Notes: a model not told the origin generated them from the sequence alone. A stretch of 64,000 nucleotides of DNA from Dyadobacter beijingensis DSM 21582 (GCF_000382205.1 NZ_KB907786.1:62001-126000), one strand, 5' to 3'; counted from the stretch's first letter, positions 35,122-44,639 are shown. A program made the numbers and translations.

Positions 35122-37689
35122 ATGTCAGTTAACAAGCCAAGAGGTAACACACAGCGCCAGAAACCGGAGGAGGCGGCAGCTCCCCGTTTTCGTGTATCCC
35201 TCGACTGGGAGCACATATTCACCAGCCCGAAGAACACTTTGGCCTGGGGTACATTCTTCATCATCCTGGGGTTGATTCTCGAAACCTCATTCTTCTCGTA
35301 CATCATTACCGGCCTCTCCGATCAGAGCGTACTCGATGGCCTGGGGCATCAGTCGATCCGTGACGCCGGGCGGCAAACCCAGAACTTCCTGGGCGTGCTC
35401 GGAGCGGTGGTATCGCATATTTTCGTCTATCGCTGGTTCGGCATCGGGGCTTTACTACTGCCGCTGGTACCGTTTGTAGCGGGCTGGAAAATGGCATTCG
35501 GCCGAGAAATACTGCCATTGAGCAAAACCACCAAGGAAGTGATATTCTTTACGCTCTGGGTGAGCGTGCTCATGGGTTACATCGTACTCATGAGCAACAA
35601 TGAGAGTACACTCAGTTTCCTGTCGGGAGGTTTTGGCTATCAGGTTAATATCTCGTTTTTCGACTGGCTCAAATGGGGCAGCATTGTGCCGATCCTGTTT
35701 GCATTGTTCGTATTCGCCGTGTTCTTCTATGACGTCCGCGACCGGTATGAATCATGGCAGGCCAAACATGCCAAACCGGAAATGACGCCGGATGAAGCGA
35801 AAGCGGAAAACGCTGCGCAGAACGGTGTGGAAGAGCCTGCTGTGCCCGAAAATGCATTTGTGTCCGTCGTGAACGATACTTACGACGACGAGGTACTGGC
35901 CCCGGAAGAAGAACCCGACCTGGATATGGAAAGGGAGGAAGAAGCGCCTGCCGTGGTGCCGCATCCGGCCGTGGTATTACCGGTAGCGCCGCAGGTGCCG
36001 TCCGTGGCCGCCTCCGCTACCGTGGAGCTGCCTGTTATGCCGATGGAAGTGTCGGCCGTGCCTTCCGAGCCGCTGTTGGAGCTCGAAGTGGAGGATACGA
36101 CGCAGGTGAAAGAGGCTGCCGAAGAGGAATTCGAAGATGAGGACGTCAATGCGTCCATTCTCCGCGAATTTGGTCAGTATGACCCGATGCTCGATTTGCC
36201 GTCCTACCATTTCCCGAATATCGACCTGCTGAATGAGGTTGTAGAAAACCAGCATGAGAAAGTAAGCCAGGAAGAGCTGGAAAGCAACAAGACGAAGATC
36301 GTCGATACGCTGGGCAGCTACGGCATTAATATATCGAAAATCAAAGCTACCATCGGGCCGACGGTGACGCTGTACGAGATCATCCCGGAAGCGGGTGTGC
36401 GTATTTCGAAAATCAAAAATCTCGAAGGCGACATTGCATTGAGCCTTGCGGCACTTGGGATCCGTATCATCGCGCCGATGCCGGGCCGGGGTACGATCGG
36501 TATCGAGGTGCCGAACAAGAACCGCGAAACGGTTTTTGCGCGGTCGGTATTGGCGAACGAGCGGTTCCAGAAATCGAACTACGACCTGCCGATTGTTTTG
36601 GGTAAAACCATTTCAAACGATATCCATATCGCCGACCTTGCCAAAATGCCCCACTTGCTCATGGCGGGTGCGACGGGGCAGGGTAAGTCCGTTGGGTTGA
36701 ACGTAATCCTGGCTTCGTTGATTTACAAAAAGCACCCGGCGGAGCTGAAATTCGTGCTCGTAGACCCGAAAAAGGTAGAATTGACCCTGTTCAACAAACT
36801 GGAAAGGCATTTCCTTGCGAAGCTGCCGAACGCCGAAGAGGCGATCATTACCGATACGAAAAAGGTAATTTTTACCCTCAACTCATTGTGTATCGAAATG
36901 GACTCGCGCTATGACCTGCTGAAAGAGGCGGCGGTGCGGAATTTGAAGGAATACAATGCCAAATTCGCGGCGCGGCGCCTGAACCCCGAAAAGGGGCACC
37001 GGTTCCTCCCTTACATTGTCCTGGTCATCGATGAGTTAGCGGATTTGATGATGACGGCCGGCAAGGAAGTTGAAACGCCGATCGCACGCCTTGCGCAGCT
37101 GGCCCGTGCCGTGGGTATCCACCTCGTGGTAGCCACGCAACGACCTTCGGTGAAGGTTATTACCGGTCTGATCAAGGCCAACTTCCCGGCGCGCCTCTCG
37201 TTCCGGGTAACGTCCAGCATCGATTCCCGTACGATCCTCGATATGGGCGGAGCGGAACAGCTTGTCGGACAAGGCGATATGCTTTTGGCGATTAACTCGG
37301 AAGTGATCCGTTTGCAATGTCCGTTCATCGACACGCGGGAAATCGAAGATATTTGCGAATACATCGGCGGGCAGCGCGGTTACGACGAGGCCTATGCATT
37401 GCCTGAATACGAGGGTGAAGACGCCGCGGAAGGCAAGGCGGAACTCAACCCGGACGATTTCGACAGCCTCCTGCCCGACGCGGCACGACTGATCGTGACG
37501 CACCAGCAGGGCAGTACTTCGTTGATCCAGCGGAAAATGAAGCTGGGTTACAACCGCGCAGGCCGTATTATGGACCAGCTGGAAGTGCTCGGGGTAGTGG
37601 GGCCATTCACCGGCAGCAAGGCGCGCGACGTCATGTTCCACGACCTGAACATGCTCGAAGAACACCTGCGCGTGATGGGTGTCAACTAG
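35122..37689 (+). CDS. ftsK: DNA translocase FtsK/SpoIIIE
   Basis: An 855-residue septal DNA pump that clears chromosome ends at division and drives dimer resolution. The N-terminal part has four hydrophobic helices (about residues 33-180). A variable acidic and proline-rich linker follows (about 215-345, rich in Glu, Val and Pro). The motor has Walker A MAGATGQGKSVGLN (about residue 515) and Walker B YIVLVIDELADLMM. The winged-helix gamma domain (about 780-840) includes HQQGSTSLIQRKMKLGYNRA, which reads polar DNA motifs. Everything needed for activity is present. Confidence 0.96.
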   Translation: MSVNKPRGNTQRQKPEEAAAPRFRVSLDWEHIFTSPKNTLAWGTFFIILGLILETSFFSYIITGLSDQSVLDGLGHQSIRDAGRQTQNFLGVLGAVVSHIFVYRWFGIGALLLPLVPFVAGWKMAFGREILPLSKTTKEVIFFTLWVSVLMGYIVLMSNNESTLSFLSGGFGYQVNISFFDWLKWGSIVPILFALFVFAVFFYDVRDRYESWQAKHAKPEMTPDEAKAENAAQNGVEEPAVPENAFVSVVNDTYDDEVLAPEEEPDLDMEREEEAPAVVPHPAVVLPVAPQVPSVAASATVELPVMPMEVSAVPSEPLLELEVEDTTQVKEAAEEEFEDEDVNASILREFGQYDPMLDLPSYHFPNIDLLNEVVENQHEKVSQEELESNKTKIVDTLGSYGINISKIKATIGPTVTLYEIIPEAGVRISKIKNLEGDIALSLAALGIRIIAPMPGRGTIGIEVPNKNRETVFARSVLANERFQKSNYDLPIVLGKTISNDIHIADLAKMPHLLMAGATGQGKSVGLNVILASLIYKKHPAELKFVLVDPKKVELTLFNKLERHFLAKLPNAEEAIITDTKKVIFTLNSLCIEMDSRYDLLKEAAVRNLKEYNAKFAARRLNPEKGHRFLPYIVLVIDELADLMMTAGKEVETPIARLAQLARAVGIHLVVATQRPSVKVITGLIKANFPARLSFRVTSSIDSRTILDMGGAEQLVGQGDMLLAINSEVIRLQCPFIDTREIEDICEYIGGQRGYDEAYALPEYEGEDAAEGKAELNPDDFDSLLPDAARLIVTHQQGSTSLIQRKMKLGYNRAGRIMDQLEVLGVVGPFTGSKARDVMFHDLNMLEEHLRVMGVN

Positions 37690-37778
37690 GTCTGCACGTT
37701 AAACCTTCGGGATTGTACAGCATCTAATCATTTGAAATATTTCACTTAAAACCCCGTTCTAATAAACTCACTAAGTAA

Positions 37779-37791
37779 TTAAACGATTGAA
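37779..37791 (+). promoter_or_regulatory. TTAAACGATTGAA leader element
   Basis: The 13-mer TTAAACGATTGAA ends one base before the ATG of the LolA-like gene. The identical 13-mer lies 6 bases before the YceI-family start at 49719. Its role is unknown. It could aid translation initiation of these two exported proteins. Confidence 0.3.
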
Positions 37792-37792
37792 T

Positions 37793-38443
37793 ATGAGAAA
37801 TTTGAAGAGAAGTGCTTGTTTGCTCGCGGTATTGACTGTTTTTATATTGAACCCATTTGATTCCAATGCGCAGGGGGATAAAAAATCGTCGGAGATTCTG
37901 AATGCCATGAGCACCAAGTACCAGAAGATCAAATCCTTCAAAGCTCTTTTTACCTACATTACCAAAGGTGAAAAGCCGCTGAAAGGAGAAGCGACTGTGA
38001 AGGGCTCGAAGTTTCGGTTGAAAATGGCAGGTCAGGAGATCTTTAACGACGGCAAATTGATGGCTACTTACATCAAGGAAACCAATGAAGTGAATTTGCA
38101 GGATTTCGACCCGGCCGCGAGCGGCGATCTGGACCCTACCAAAATTTACACCGCGTATAAAAAAGGCTTCAAATCGGCATTTGTGAAGGAGAAACAGGAG
38201 GCAGGGAAGGCGCTGGAAGTGGTGGAACTGACGTCTACCAACAAAAACAGCCAGGTGAACAAAGTGCAGATCGAGGTGAACAAAGCCGATAAGTCGATCG
38301 CAAGCTGGAAAATTTTCCAGAAAAATGGCCAGGAAGTGACCTATAAAGTGGATCAGTTTGTCGCAGACGTGAATGTAGCCGACAATTTTTTCGCATTCAA
38401 TGCCAAGCAATATCCCGGCGTAGAGGTGGTTGATTTGCGTTAA
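37793..38443 (+). CDS. LolA-like outer-membrane lipoprotein carrier protein
   Basis: A 216-residue protein with a signal peptide (LKRSACLLAVLTVFILNPFDSNAQ). The LolA fold is suggested by ILNAMSTKYQKIKSFKALFTYITKG (first helix and strand), the half-barrel strands GEATVKGSKFRLKMAGQEIFND and the C-terminal VADNFFAFNAKQYPG. LolA shuttles lipoproteins from the LolCDE extractor across the periplasm. I chose the ATG at 37793 over a TTG two codons earlier. Translation may use the leader element described above. A bidirectional terminator separates it from the convergent DUF2383 gene. Confidence 0.85.
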   Translation: MRNLKRSACLLAVLTVFILNPFDSNAQGDKKSSEILNAMSTKYQKIKSFKALFTYITKGEKPLKGEATVKGSKFRLKMAGQEIFNDGKLMATYIKETNEVNLQDFDPAASGDLDPTKIYTAYKKGFKSAFVKEKQEAGKALEVVELTSTNKNSQVNKVQIEVNKADKSIASWKIFQKNGQEVTYKVDQFVADVNVADNFFAFNAKQYPGVEVVDLR

Positions 38444-38465
38444 TCCTGATTGATATTCCAAAAAC

Positions 38466-38499
38466 AAATGGGTGAAACCTTCCGGTCTCACCCATTTTT
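38466..38499. terminator. Bidirectional terminator between lolA-like and DUF2383 genes
   Basis: AAATGGGTGA (38466-38475) pairs perfectly with TCACCCATTT (38488-38497). It is flanked by a T-run on the plus side (38495-38499) and A-rich sequence on the other, so it can work in both directions. Confidence 0.85.
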
Positions 38500-38524
38500 C
38501 TTATAAGCGTTATGATATTGCTGG

Positions 38525-38992
38525 TTAGCTGACCGCATGGTGCAGGTCGCGGTATTTCTTGATCAGGTTGTGCGATTCGAGCAGTTCCGCTTTCTGATTA
38601 GCGATGAGCTGGCGGATATCTACCGGCAGATCGGCGTCTGTGGCCAATGCATCGTCATAAGCTTCCTGCGCGGCGTCTTCGCCATATTCGCAACTTTCGA
38701 GTACCGAAGTACGGTCGTGGCCGGTGAATGTAGCTTTGATGTCCATCCACACGCGGTAGATTTTACCGGAAGTGGTAGTGCCGGTTGCGATCTCTCCACC
38801 CAGATTGCGGACTTCCGTGCTCAGTTCATTGATATTTTCACGGCTTTCGTTGGCCATCTTCTGGAAAATTCCACGCAGGTCAACATCGATATCTTCTACT
38901 TCTGCCAGTGCCTTCTCATAGCCGTCTACGCGGTCGTTGTTAATCCTGATCAGGTCGTTCAGTACTTCAATCAGATTCTCGTTGGTTTCCAT
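38525..38992 (-). CDS. PA2169/DUF2383 family four-helix-bundle protein
   Basis: A 155-residue soluble protein of ferritin-like helical character. It opens with NLIEVLNDLIRINNDRVDGY and contains the family features EVRNLGGEIATGTTTSGKIY-RVWMDIKA and SCEYGEDAAQEAYDDAL, with a terminal HNLIKKYRDLH. The function of the family is not established, though stress association is common. It has no signal peptide. It is preceded by an upstream gap of 179 bases in which I see no gene or clear motif. The strand and spacing suggest its own promoter. Confidence 0.85.
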   Translation of the reverse strand: METNENLIEVLNDLIRINNDRVDGYEKALAEVEDIDVDLRGIFQKMANESRENINELSTEVRNLGGEIATGTTTSGKIYRVWMDIKATFTGHDRTSVLESCEYGEDAAQEAYDDALATDADLPVDIRQLIANQKAELLESHNLIKKYRDLHHAVS

Positions 38993-39171
38993 GGTTATTA
39001 GTCGTTAAAGTTTGTGACAAGTTTTATTGGTAAACGGTTGCATAGGTTTCAAATGCCATGCCATTTTTTCTGAAATGCCCTGAAATGCATCGCAAAGCGG
39101 TTTTTGGCCTGCGTATATGTGGGAGATATTGCCCGGCGCGCGGCACGTATATGATTCCGAATGTCATCAGA

Positions 39172-40284
39172 TCAGACGGGGCGGGCCAGCAGCGATTGCA
39201 CGCGCTGTTCCGTTTCGGAGAAATACTCGGCTTCTGCTACCTGCTTGTTGATCAGCCGTTGCAGGCGGTTATTTTCATAAGCCCTGAACACGGCCGGGTG
39301 CACATAATATTTCTTGCAAACCGCCCGGGTGTTGCCCAGATGTGCTGCTACGGCATCCAGGCAGGTATTCACCGTCCGGGTGAGCTGGCGCTGTGAATTC
39401 GCTTTTTCCTGTTGGCTCAGATATTCAAATGCCGTGACGGTGCCCATCCAGGTCCGGAAGTCCTTGGCCGAAAAGTTGGCATCCGTATAGCGGCGGATAT
39501 AGTCGTTCACCTGCTGGGCATTGAGCGCACATTTCCCTCCATTTTCATTGACGTACTGAAAAAGGCGCTTGCCGGGCATTTCCTTGCATTGCTTTACCAG
39601 CCGCGCCAGTTGCTTGTCGCGCAGGGTAATGTCCTGCCGGATGCCTTTCTTGCCTTTGAACATAAACCGGATACGGCTGCCGGTGACAGTCGCGCTGCGG
39701 GCGTCGAGGGTGGTAATACCCGATGAACCGTGGCGCACCTTATACCGCTGGTTACCCACACGAATGCAGGTTTTATCCATCAGCTTGATCACCAATGCAA
39801 TCGCCTTGGACAAATCGAACTCACGCTTGCGCAGGTCGTGCTCTACCTGCTCGCGCAGGCGGGGCAATGCGTCCGAGAACATGAGCAGCTTATAATATTT
39901 CGTCTGGTTGCGGATCAGGTTCCAATACGGGTGGTAGCGGTATTGCTTCCGGCCGGCGGCGTCGATGCCGGTGGCCTGCAGATGTGCGTCCGGATCGGCG
40001 CTGATCCATACGTCGGTCCAGGCTGGCGGGAGTACGAGCGATTTAATGCGCTTGATGGCGGCCGGGTCCTTGCAGCGGTTGCCCTGCCGATCGGTATAAT
40101 AGAACCGTGGCGCCTTGCCTTTGCGCGTGTAGCCGGGCGCGTCGGCCGATTGCACGTAATGCAGCCCTGCGGCTTCGGCGGTGGCTGCCGGATTTTTACG
40201 GAGTTTCTGGAATTGCCGGGCGGTGATAACAGGTTCTGCTGCTAGTGTGTCCAGTGTTGCGGCTACTGACATGTGGTTTACCAT
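39172..40284 (-). CDS. DNA topoisomerase IB (poxvirus-type)
   Basis: A 370-residue enzyme that relaxes supercoils through a 3'-phosphotyrosyl intermediate. The N-terminal domain includes GYTRKGKAPRFYYTDRQGN and LPPAWTDVWISADPDAHLQA (written here in two parts of the conserved block). The catalytic domain has the RxGNxxY motif IRVGNQRY, the strand LRDKQLARLVKQC, and the C-terminal tyrosine segment LGNTRAVCKKYYVHPAVF (active Tyr near residue 325). The start may be the ATG four codons in (MSVAATL). Bacterial copies are sporadic and accessory, so past transfer is likely, but composition is like the neighbours. Confidence 0.93.
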   Translation of the reverse strand: MVNHMSVAATLDTLAAEPVITARQFQKLRKNPAATAEAAGLHYVQSADAPGYTRKGKAPRFYYTDRQGNRCKDPAAIKRIKSLVLPPAWTDVWISADPDAHLQATGIDAAGRKQYRYHPYWNLIRNQTKYYKLLMFSDALPRLREQVEHDLRKREFDLSKAIALVIKLMDKTCIRVGNQRYKVRHGSSGITTLDARSATVTGSRIRFMFKGKKGIRQDITLRDKQLARLVKQCKEMPGKRLFQYVNENGGKCALNAQQVNDYIRRYTDANFSAKDFRTWMGTVTAFEYLSQQEKANSQRQLTRTVNTCLDAVAAHLGNTRAVCKKYYVHPAVFRAYENNRLQRLINKQVAEAEYFSETEQRVQSLLARPV

Positions 40285-40375
40285 TTAAATTCACCGCCAC
40301 ACCTAATAAATTGATACCAATGCCAGGAGAATGCGCCCAGCCGCGCTGACGCCGTATTCCGCCTGTTTCTGACCA

Positions 40376-40418
40376 ATAAAAAATCCCCAGCCCAGGCGGA
40401 TCACCCGCGGGGCTGAGG
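40376..40418 (-). terminator. Terminator of the phytochrome operon
   Basis: On the minus strand CCTCAGCCC (40418-40410) pairs with GGGCTGGGG (40393-40385), with one wobble, and an inner GCGG/CCGC stem. A T-run follows (40383-40378). It lies 26 bases past the kinase stop. Confidence 0.85.
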
Positions 40419-40443
40419 AACAATGTACTCAATTATAGAAGGA

Positions 40444-42732
40444 CTACTCCGCAGGGAAATAGATGCTGAAAACGGAGCCCTCGCCGGGAACCGACGTGGC
40501 GTCGATAAAGCCCTTGTGGTTTTCCATGATTTTCTTGCAAATCGCTAGTCCGATGCCTGTTCCGGGATATTTGTGCGCCGGGTGCAGCCGCTGGAAAATA
40601 TCGAAAATCCGGTGCTCGTACTCCTTCTCGAAGCCGATGCCATTATCCCTGAATGCGATCACGTGGTAAGGCTGGCCTGGCGTGGCCTTCTCGTTCGGCA
40701 CCTCAGTACCGTCGATGATGCGGGTAGTAATGTTGATCTGGGGCGGTACGCCCGGTTTCACAAACTTCGTCGCGTTGCTGATCAGGTTCACAAACAGCTG
40801 GTGTACCTGGAACGGGATAATGTCGAGCGAAGGCAGCGTGTCCCAATGCACCGAGGCGCCCTTTTCCTCCACGGTGTCCTGCAATTCGGAAAGGACATGG
40901 CGGAGCAGCTCGTTGAGGTCTGTCAGTTCAAATACCTTTTCCATGCTGCCGGCCTTCGAGTAGCTGAGGATATCCTCGATCAGCATTTGCATCTTTTCTG
41001 CCGCGAACCGCATTCTTTCCACCGAATCCTTCACTTGCACGGAAAGGTCGGGATCTTCGCGGTCGAGGACCTTGGAGGCGAAAATCTGGATTTTGCGCAG
41101 CGGTTCTTTCAAGTCGTGGGTCGAGATCCAGTTGAGATTGGCCAGCTCGCGGTTGGCGAGTTTCAGCTCGTCGTTAAGCGCCCGGTTTTTATCTTCCTGG
41201 GTACGGATGACCCTGTAATTAATGTGCTTTTGCAATGCATAGGAGAAGCTCGAAGCCGCATTCAGCTCTGATCGGCGCCACGGAAGGCTCTTGTTCTTCA
41301 CTACTTCCATCCACAGCTCGAACGATTTGCGGGGCGAAAGCCTTACGCCGTCTTCATTTGGCAAAACTGCCTTATCGGGATTACCTGCCCAGTTGATGGT
41401 CTCTACTTTCTCTTTCCTGAGCCACAATATCCCGTCGTTTTCGCCCGAAACCATCGAATGGTACACGACGCCGGCGGCGTATTTGGACAGTTTTTTGGCC
41501 TCCGGATAAAATTCCGAAAGGTGATCGGTTTCAAAACTCTTGTTCGGGTAGGCATCGGCGAGGAACCTGAAAAGCTGTAACAAATCCTGCTCTGCAGGCA
41601 CGTCGCCATTGGTATAAAGCACGCCATCGTAAAAAATAGCGGCCCCGGAGGCATTGGCCAGTTTCAGCAGCGAAGGCAACTGATGGCTAACCTCCATGAA
41701 GTTTTCCGTCTCGTGCAGGGAAGTGAGCGCTTCTACGAGTGCCTTATCCACCTCTTCGCCGATGTTATATTCCTCCGCTACTTCCCTGACCGCTATTTGC
41801 GACGTCAGGAAATGCCCTTGCAGCAATGCCGAGAGCCGGGTATAGTGTGGTAATATTTTGGGCGAATAATGGTGGCAGGCAATGAGGCCCCACAACTTCT
41901 GGTTTTGCAGGAGCGAAATCGTCAGCGTAGCACCCACACCCATATTTTTCAAATACTCGATATGGATCGGCGACACGCTTCGGAGGACCGACAGGCTGAG
42001 GTCGAGCGAGTGGTTGCCCTTGTCCGCCGAGTCGTCGATCGTAAGCAGCGGCACGGGCGTGTAGCTGATGTCGGCGATCATCCGCAGCGGGTTGCGTATG
42101 TACAGCTCGCGCGCCTGCACGGGTATGTCCGTATGCGGATACTTTTGGTTGGCAAATGAAACGAGGTCTTCGCGCTTGCTTTCGGCGATCACCTCGCCAT
42201 TGTATTCGTGATCGAAGCGGTAAATCATTACGCGGTCGTAACCGGTAATGGAGCGGGTTGCATCGGCGATTTCCTGGCAAAGATCCAGCAGCCCGCTTGA
42301 TTTTTCCATGATCGACACGAAGTTGCGGGTCTGGTTATACAGGTTCGGCAGCTGCAATGTGCCGTCCGGGAACGGTTCAAGCTCCATGATTACGTTTCCG
42401 CCGCTCTCGTGAACGGTCGTATTGAACGGCGTGCCGTTCAGTTCGAATACGAACGGCTGGGCCGAATCGATGAAGCCTTTTTGGGCATAAACCGCAAATG
42501 CCGCAGCCTGTTCTTCCGGAAAAACCTCGCGGATCTGCTTTCCGAGAATCTGCTCGGGCGTGTAAGCGATATATTCAGCGCTGTTGGCACTGCAAAATTC
42601 GATACGGGAACCGCCTTTCCTGATTCCCAGCAGAAATCCGTGGGGTTGAATGCTTCCTGGTATATGGATGGGTTCACTTTCGCAATTTGTCAGGTTGACA
42701 ATGTCGCGATTTACGATGTCCTTGATATTCAT
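40444..42732 (-). CDS. bphP: Bacteriophytochrome sensor histidine kinase
   Basis: A 762-residue red/far-red photoreceptor kinase. The order is PAS (about 15-115) with the biliverdin-attaching Cys17 in NCESEPIHIPGSIQPHG, GAF (about 130-310) with PHTDIPVQARELY (the PxSDIP motif variant), and PHY (about 320-500) with WAGNP and PRKSFELW of the tongue. HisKA carries the phospho-acceptor His in WISTHDLKEPLRK (about residue 538), and HATPase has NLISNATKF, FRDNGIGFE and GTGIGLAICKK. All functional residues appear intact. Heme oxygenase, which makes the chromophore, is encoded three bases upstream, and a stand-alone receiver precedes that. The protein is cytoplasmic with no membrane helices. Confidence 0.96.
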   Translation of the reverse strand: MNIKDIVNRDIVNLTNCESEPIHIPGSIQPHGFLLGIRKGGSRIEFCSANSAEYIAYTPEQILGKQIREVFPEEQAAAFAVYAQKGFIDSAQPFVFELNGTPFNTTVHESGGNVIMELEPFPDGTLQLPNLYNQTRNFVSIMEKSSGLLDLCQEIADATRSITGYDRVMIYRFDHEYNGEVIAESKREDLVSFANQKYPHTDIPVQARELYIRNPLRMIADISYTPVPLLTIDDSADKGNHSLDLSLSVLRSVSPIHIEYLKNMGVGATLTISLLQNQKLWGLIACHHYSPKILPHYTRLSALLQGHFLTSQIAVREVAEEYNIGEEVDKALVEALTSLHETENFMEVSHQLPSLLKLANASGAAIFYDGVLYTNGDVPAEQDLLQLFRFLADAYPNKSFETDHLSEFYPEAKKLSKYAAGVVYHSMVSGENDGILWLRKEKVETINWAGNPDKAVLPNEDGVRLSPRKSFELWMEVVKNKSLPWRRSELNAASSFSYALQKHINYRVIRTQEDKNRALNDELKLANRELANLNWISTHDLKEPLRKIQIFASKVLDREDPDLSVQVKDSVERMRFAAEKMQMLIEDILSYSKAGSMEKVFELTDLNELLRHVLSELQDTVEEKGASVHWDTLPSLDIIPFQVHQLFVNLISNATKFVKPGVPPQINITTRIIDGTEVPNEKATPGQPYHVIAFRDNGIGFEKEYEHRIFDIFQRLHPAHKYPGTGIGLAICKKIMENHKGFIDATSVPGEGSVFSIYFPAE

Positions 42733-42735
42733 TTC

Positions 42736-43365
42736 CTACTGATCAGTTGCGACCGGCTTGCCTGTCTGGCTCAGCCAATTGTCAATGATGGTAAACGTTT
42801 TTTTGGCGCTGGCGATCACTTCCTCCCGCTTCTCTGTCTGGCCGGCAAATTGGGTAAGCGAAGAGATGAAACTTTTCCACAGGTTGCCGGTTTGTGCGCC
42901 ATATCCCCAAAAATAGGAAGCGCCGTTTTCTGGGGTCAGGCCCAGCACCTCATGTATATGTTTATATAAAATCTTACCGCCCAGCGTGGAACCTTCGAGC
43001 ACATACATCGCGCCCAGTGCCTCGCCTACGGAAGAAAATTCGAAACGATAAACCGGTAATGCATCTACGTCGGCTTCGGAAAAGCCCGTTGCCAGCAAAT
43101 CGTCAATGATCAGCCGGGATTTGTAACGTCCGGCCAAATCGGTGATTACGGGGGAAATAGCAGGGAATAACTGATCCTCACAGGCAATGGTCACGCCGAA
43201 AAGCGCGGTCAGGTAGGTCTGATAGTCCTCAATGGAAACGGAGGGGGAGAGTATGGCCCTGGAAAGGGGGTTATCTTCCAGTTTCTGGTGGCTTTCCGCT
43301 GTTTCTTGTCTTAATCTTTTGAAAAATAAGTCTTGTTCCGTGTTGAAAGCAGTCGCTTCACTCAT
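42736..43365 (-). CDS. bphO: Heme oxygenase (biliverdin-forming, phytochrome partner)
   Basis: A 209-residue all-helical enzyme that opens heme to biliverdin, CO and iron. The proximal heme ligand is His26 in ETAESHQKLED. Further features are the YLTALFGVTIACEDQL region and the distal-helix segment YVLEGSTLGGKILYKHI, whose glycines line the heme. Its product is the chromophore for the phytochrome encoded next. The intergenic gap is only three bases, strong evidence of one operon and matched expression. Iron recovery is the alternative role of the family, but no heme-uptake genes are nearby. Confidence 0.93.
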   Translation of the reverse strand: MSEATAFNTEQDLFFKRLRQETAESHQKLEDNPLSRAILSPSVSIEDYQTYLTALFGVTIACEDQLFPAISPVITDLAGRYKSRLIIDDLLATGFSEADVDALPVYRFEFSSVGEALGAMYVLEGSTLGGKILYKHIHEVLGLTPENGASYFWGYGAQTGNLWKSFISSLTQFAGQTEKREEVIASAKKTFTIIDNWLSQTGKPVATDQ

Positions 43366-43393
43366 ACTGAATGCAAATTGAAACTTATAAGAA

Positions 43394-43837
43394 TTAGTTG
43401 CTTATCAAAAATTGTTCCAACCCCTCTGGCGTCGTCGTCGCCGCACTGTCGAGCAGGCACTTTGTAAGGATTTCGACCAGGCCGTTGAAGCTGGTAGGCT
43501 TTTGAATATACAAATTTGCACCGCACCTGTACGCCGATTCCCACAGATATTGTGCAACGGATGTGGAAAGTATCACGATAGGGATCGCTTCATGCCCCGG
43601 CGTGGCCCTGATTTCTGCAAGGCATTCCAGGCCGTTTTTGACGGGCATATTCATATCAAGGAAGATAATATCCGGCTTGCCGGTCGAGTTTCTCAGCATT
43701 TGCATAAGCTCCATTCCGTTTTCGGCTACGGAAAGATCGGTCGCTATGGGGACCTGTTCTAATGCTTCCTGAAAAAGGAAAGTGTCGTCGTTGTCGTCGT
43801 CGGCCAGTAAAATCCGCACAGGATCAACAGGGTTCAT
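43394..43837 (-). CDS. Stand-alone response regulator receiver
   Basis: A 147-residue single REC domain with no output domain, like the Rcp1-type regulators that pair with phytochrome kinases. Key residues are the acidic triad LLADDDNDD, the phospho-acceptor Asp in FLDMNMPVKNG, the switch Ser/Thr VILSTS and the Lys in IQKPTSF. I chose the ATG at 43837 over a TTG nine bases earlier. The gene lies first in the operon, 28 bases ahead of the heme oxygenase. It likely accepts phosphate from the phytochrome kinase and passes the signal by protein contact or through a phosphorelay. Confidence 0.92.
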   Translation of the reverse strand: MNPVDPVRILLADDDNDDTFLFQEALEQVPIATDLSVAENGMELMQMLRNSTGKPDIIFLDMNMPVKNGLECLAEIRATPGHEAIPIVILSTSVAQYLWESAYRCGANLYIQKPTSFNGLVEILTKCLLDSAATTTPEGLEQFLISN

Positions 43838-43907
43838 TAATAGCAAGATAGAGTTGGAAAAGGCTTAAAACACCCGAACGCCGGTGCCGCCTGTCAATGG
43901 ATTTCGA

Positions 43908-43915
43908 CAAATGTA
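43908..43915 (-). promoter_or_regulatory. Candidate promoter -7 box of the phytochrome operon
   Basis: TACATTTG on the minus strand matches TAnnTTTG exactly, about 70 bases upstream of the regulator ATG. A T-rich GTTTTCTG lies 13-20 bases further up and may stand for the -33 box. Confidence 0.42.
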
Positions 43916-44055
43916 GGTATTCTTTTTACAGAAAACTAGATGTCCTCCCGGTGACGTCCCGCCCGTTCATGCAAGCTGGAAATGACCGGAAAGCCTGGCG
44001 GTGGCACGCTTTTTTAAAATTCCCGATCCAAATCATCAAAAAATGAAAACCAATT

Positions 44056-44619
44056 ATGAAAAAGATCACATTAAGTATCATGATGGCGGCTACCGTGGTG
44101 GCATTCTCTGCTTGTAACAGCAATAAATCCGAGGATACCAAAGAAGTGGCCGAGGAGCAAAACGAAGCTAAACTGGATACGACCGGCATGGAAGACGACG
44201 CGGAATTTGCCGTAGCGGCAGCCGACGGCGGGCTAATGGAAGTGCAACTGGGCGAGCTGGCGCAAAAAAACGCTGCCAGCGCGGATGTGAAGAAATTTGG
44301 TGAAACAATGGTGACCGAACACTCTAAGGCGTCCGAAGAACTGAAAACGCTGGCTGCGCAGAAAAATATTACGCTGCCCGCCATGCTCAGCGACGACAAG
44401 CAGAAGAAATACGACGACCTGGCCAAGAAAGAAGGGGCCGAGTTTGACAAAGCTTATATTTCGTTCATGGTAGACGACCACAAGGAGGATATCAGCGAAT
44501 TTGAAGAAGCCGCCAAGGATGCCAAAGATCCCGAGGTAAAGGCCTGGGCGGAAGGAAAACTGCCGACCCTGAAACATCACCTGGAGATGGCGGAGGCGCT
44601 CAACAAGAAAACCAAGTAA
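44056..44619 (+). CDS. DUF4142 family lipoprotein
   Basis: A 187-residue protein with a lipoprotein signal (ITLSIMMAATVVAFSAC, lipidated Cys about 19), an acidic Asn/Ser/Glu-rich linker, and a DUF4142 ferritin-like helical domain (about 65-187). The domain features are MEVQLGELAQKNAASADVKK, FGETMVTEHSKASEELK, the FDKAYISFMVDDHKEDISEF core and LPTLKHHLEMAEAL. The family's histidines (MVTEH, VDDH, LKHHL) resemble a metal site, but the function is not established. It is outer-membrane-anchored or periplasmic, and stress-linked in many genomes. A strong terminator follows. Confidence 0.88.
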   Translation: MKKITLSIMMAATVVAFSACNSNKSEDTKEVAEEQNEAKLDTTGMEDDAEFAVAAADGGLMEVQLGELAQKNAASADVKKFGETMVTEHSKASEELKTLAAQKNITLPAMLSDDKQKKYDDLAKKEGAEFDKAYISFMVDDHKEDISEFEEAAKDAKDPEVKAWAEGKLPTLKHHLEMAEALNKKTK

Positions 44620-44639
44620 TCTTAACTGACAGCTTACCG

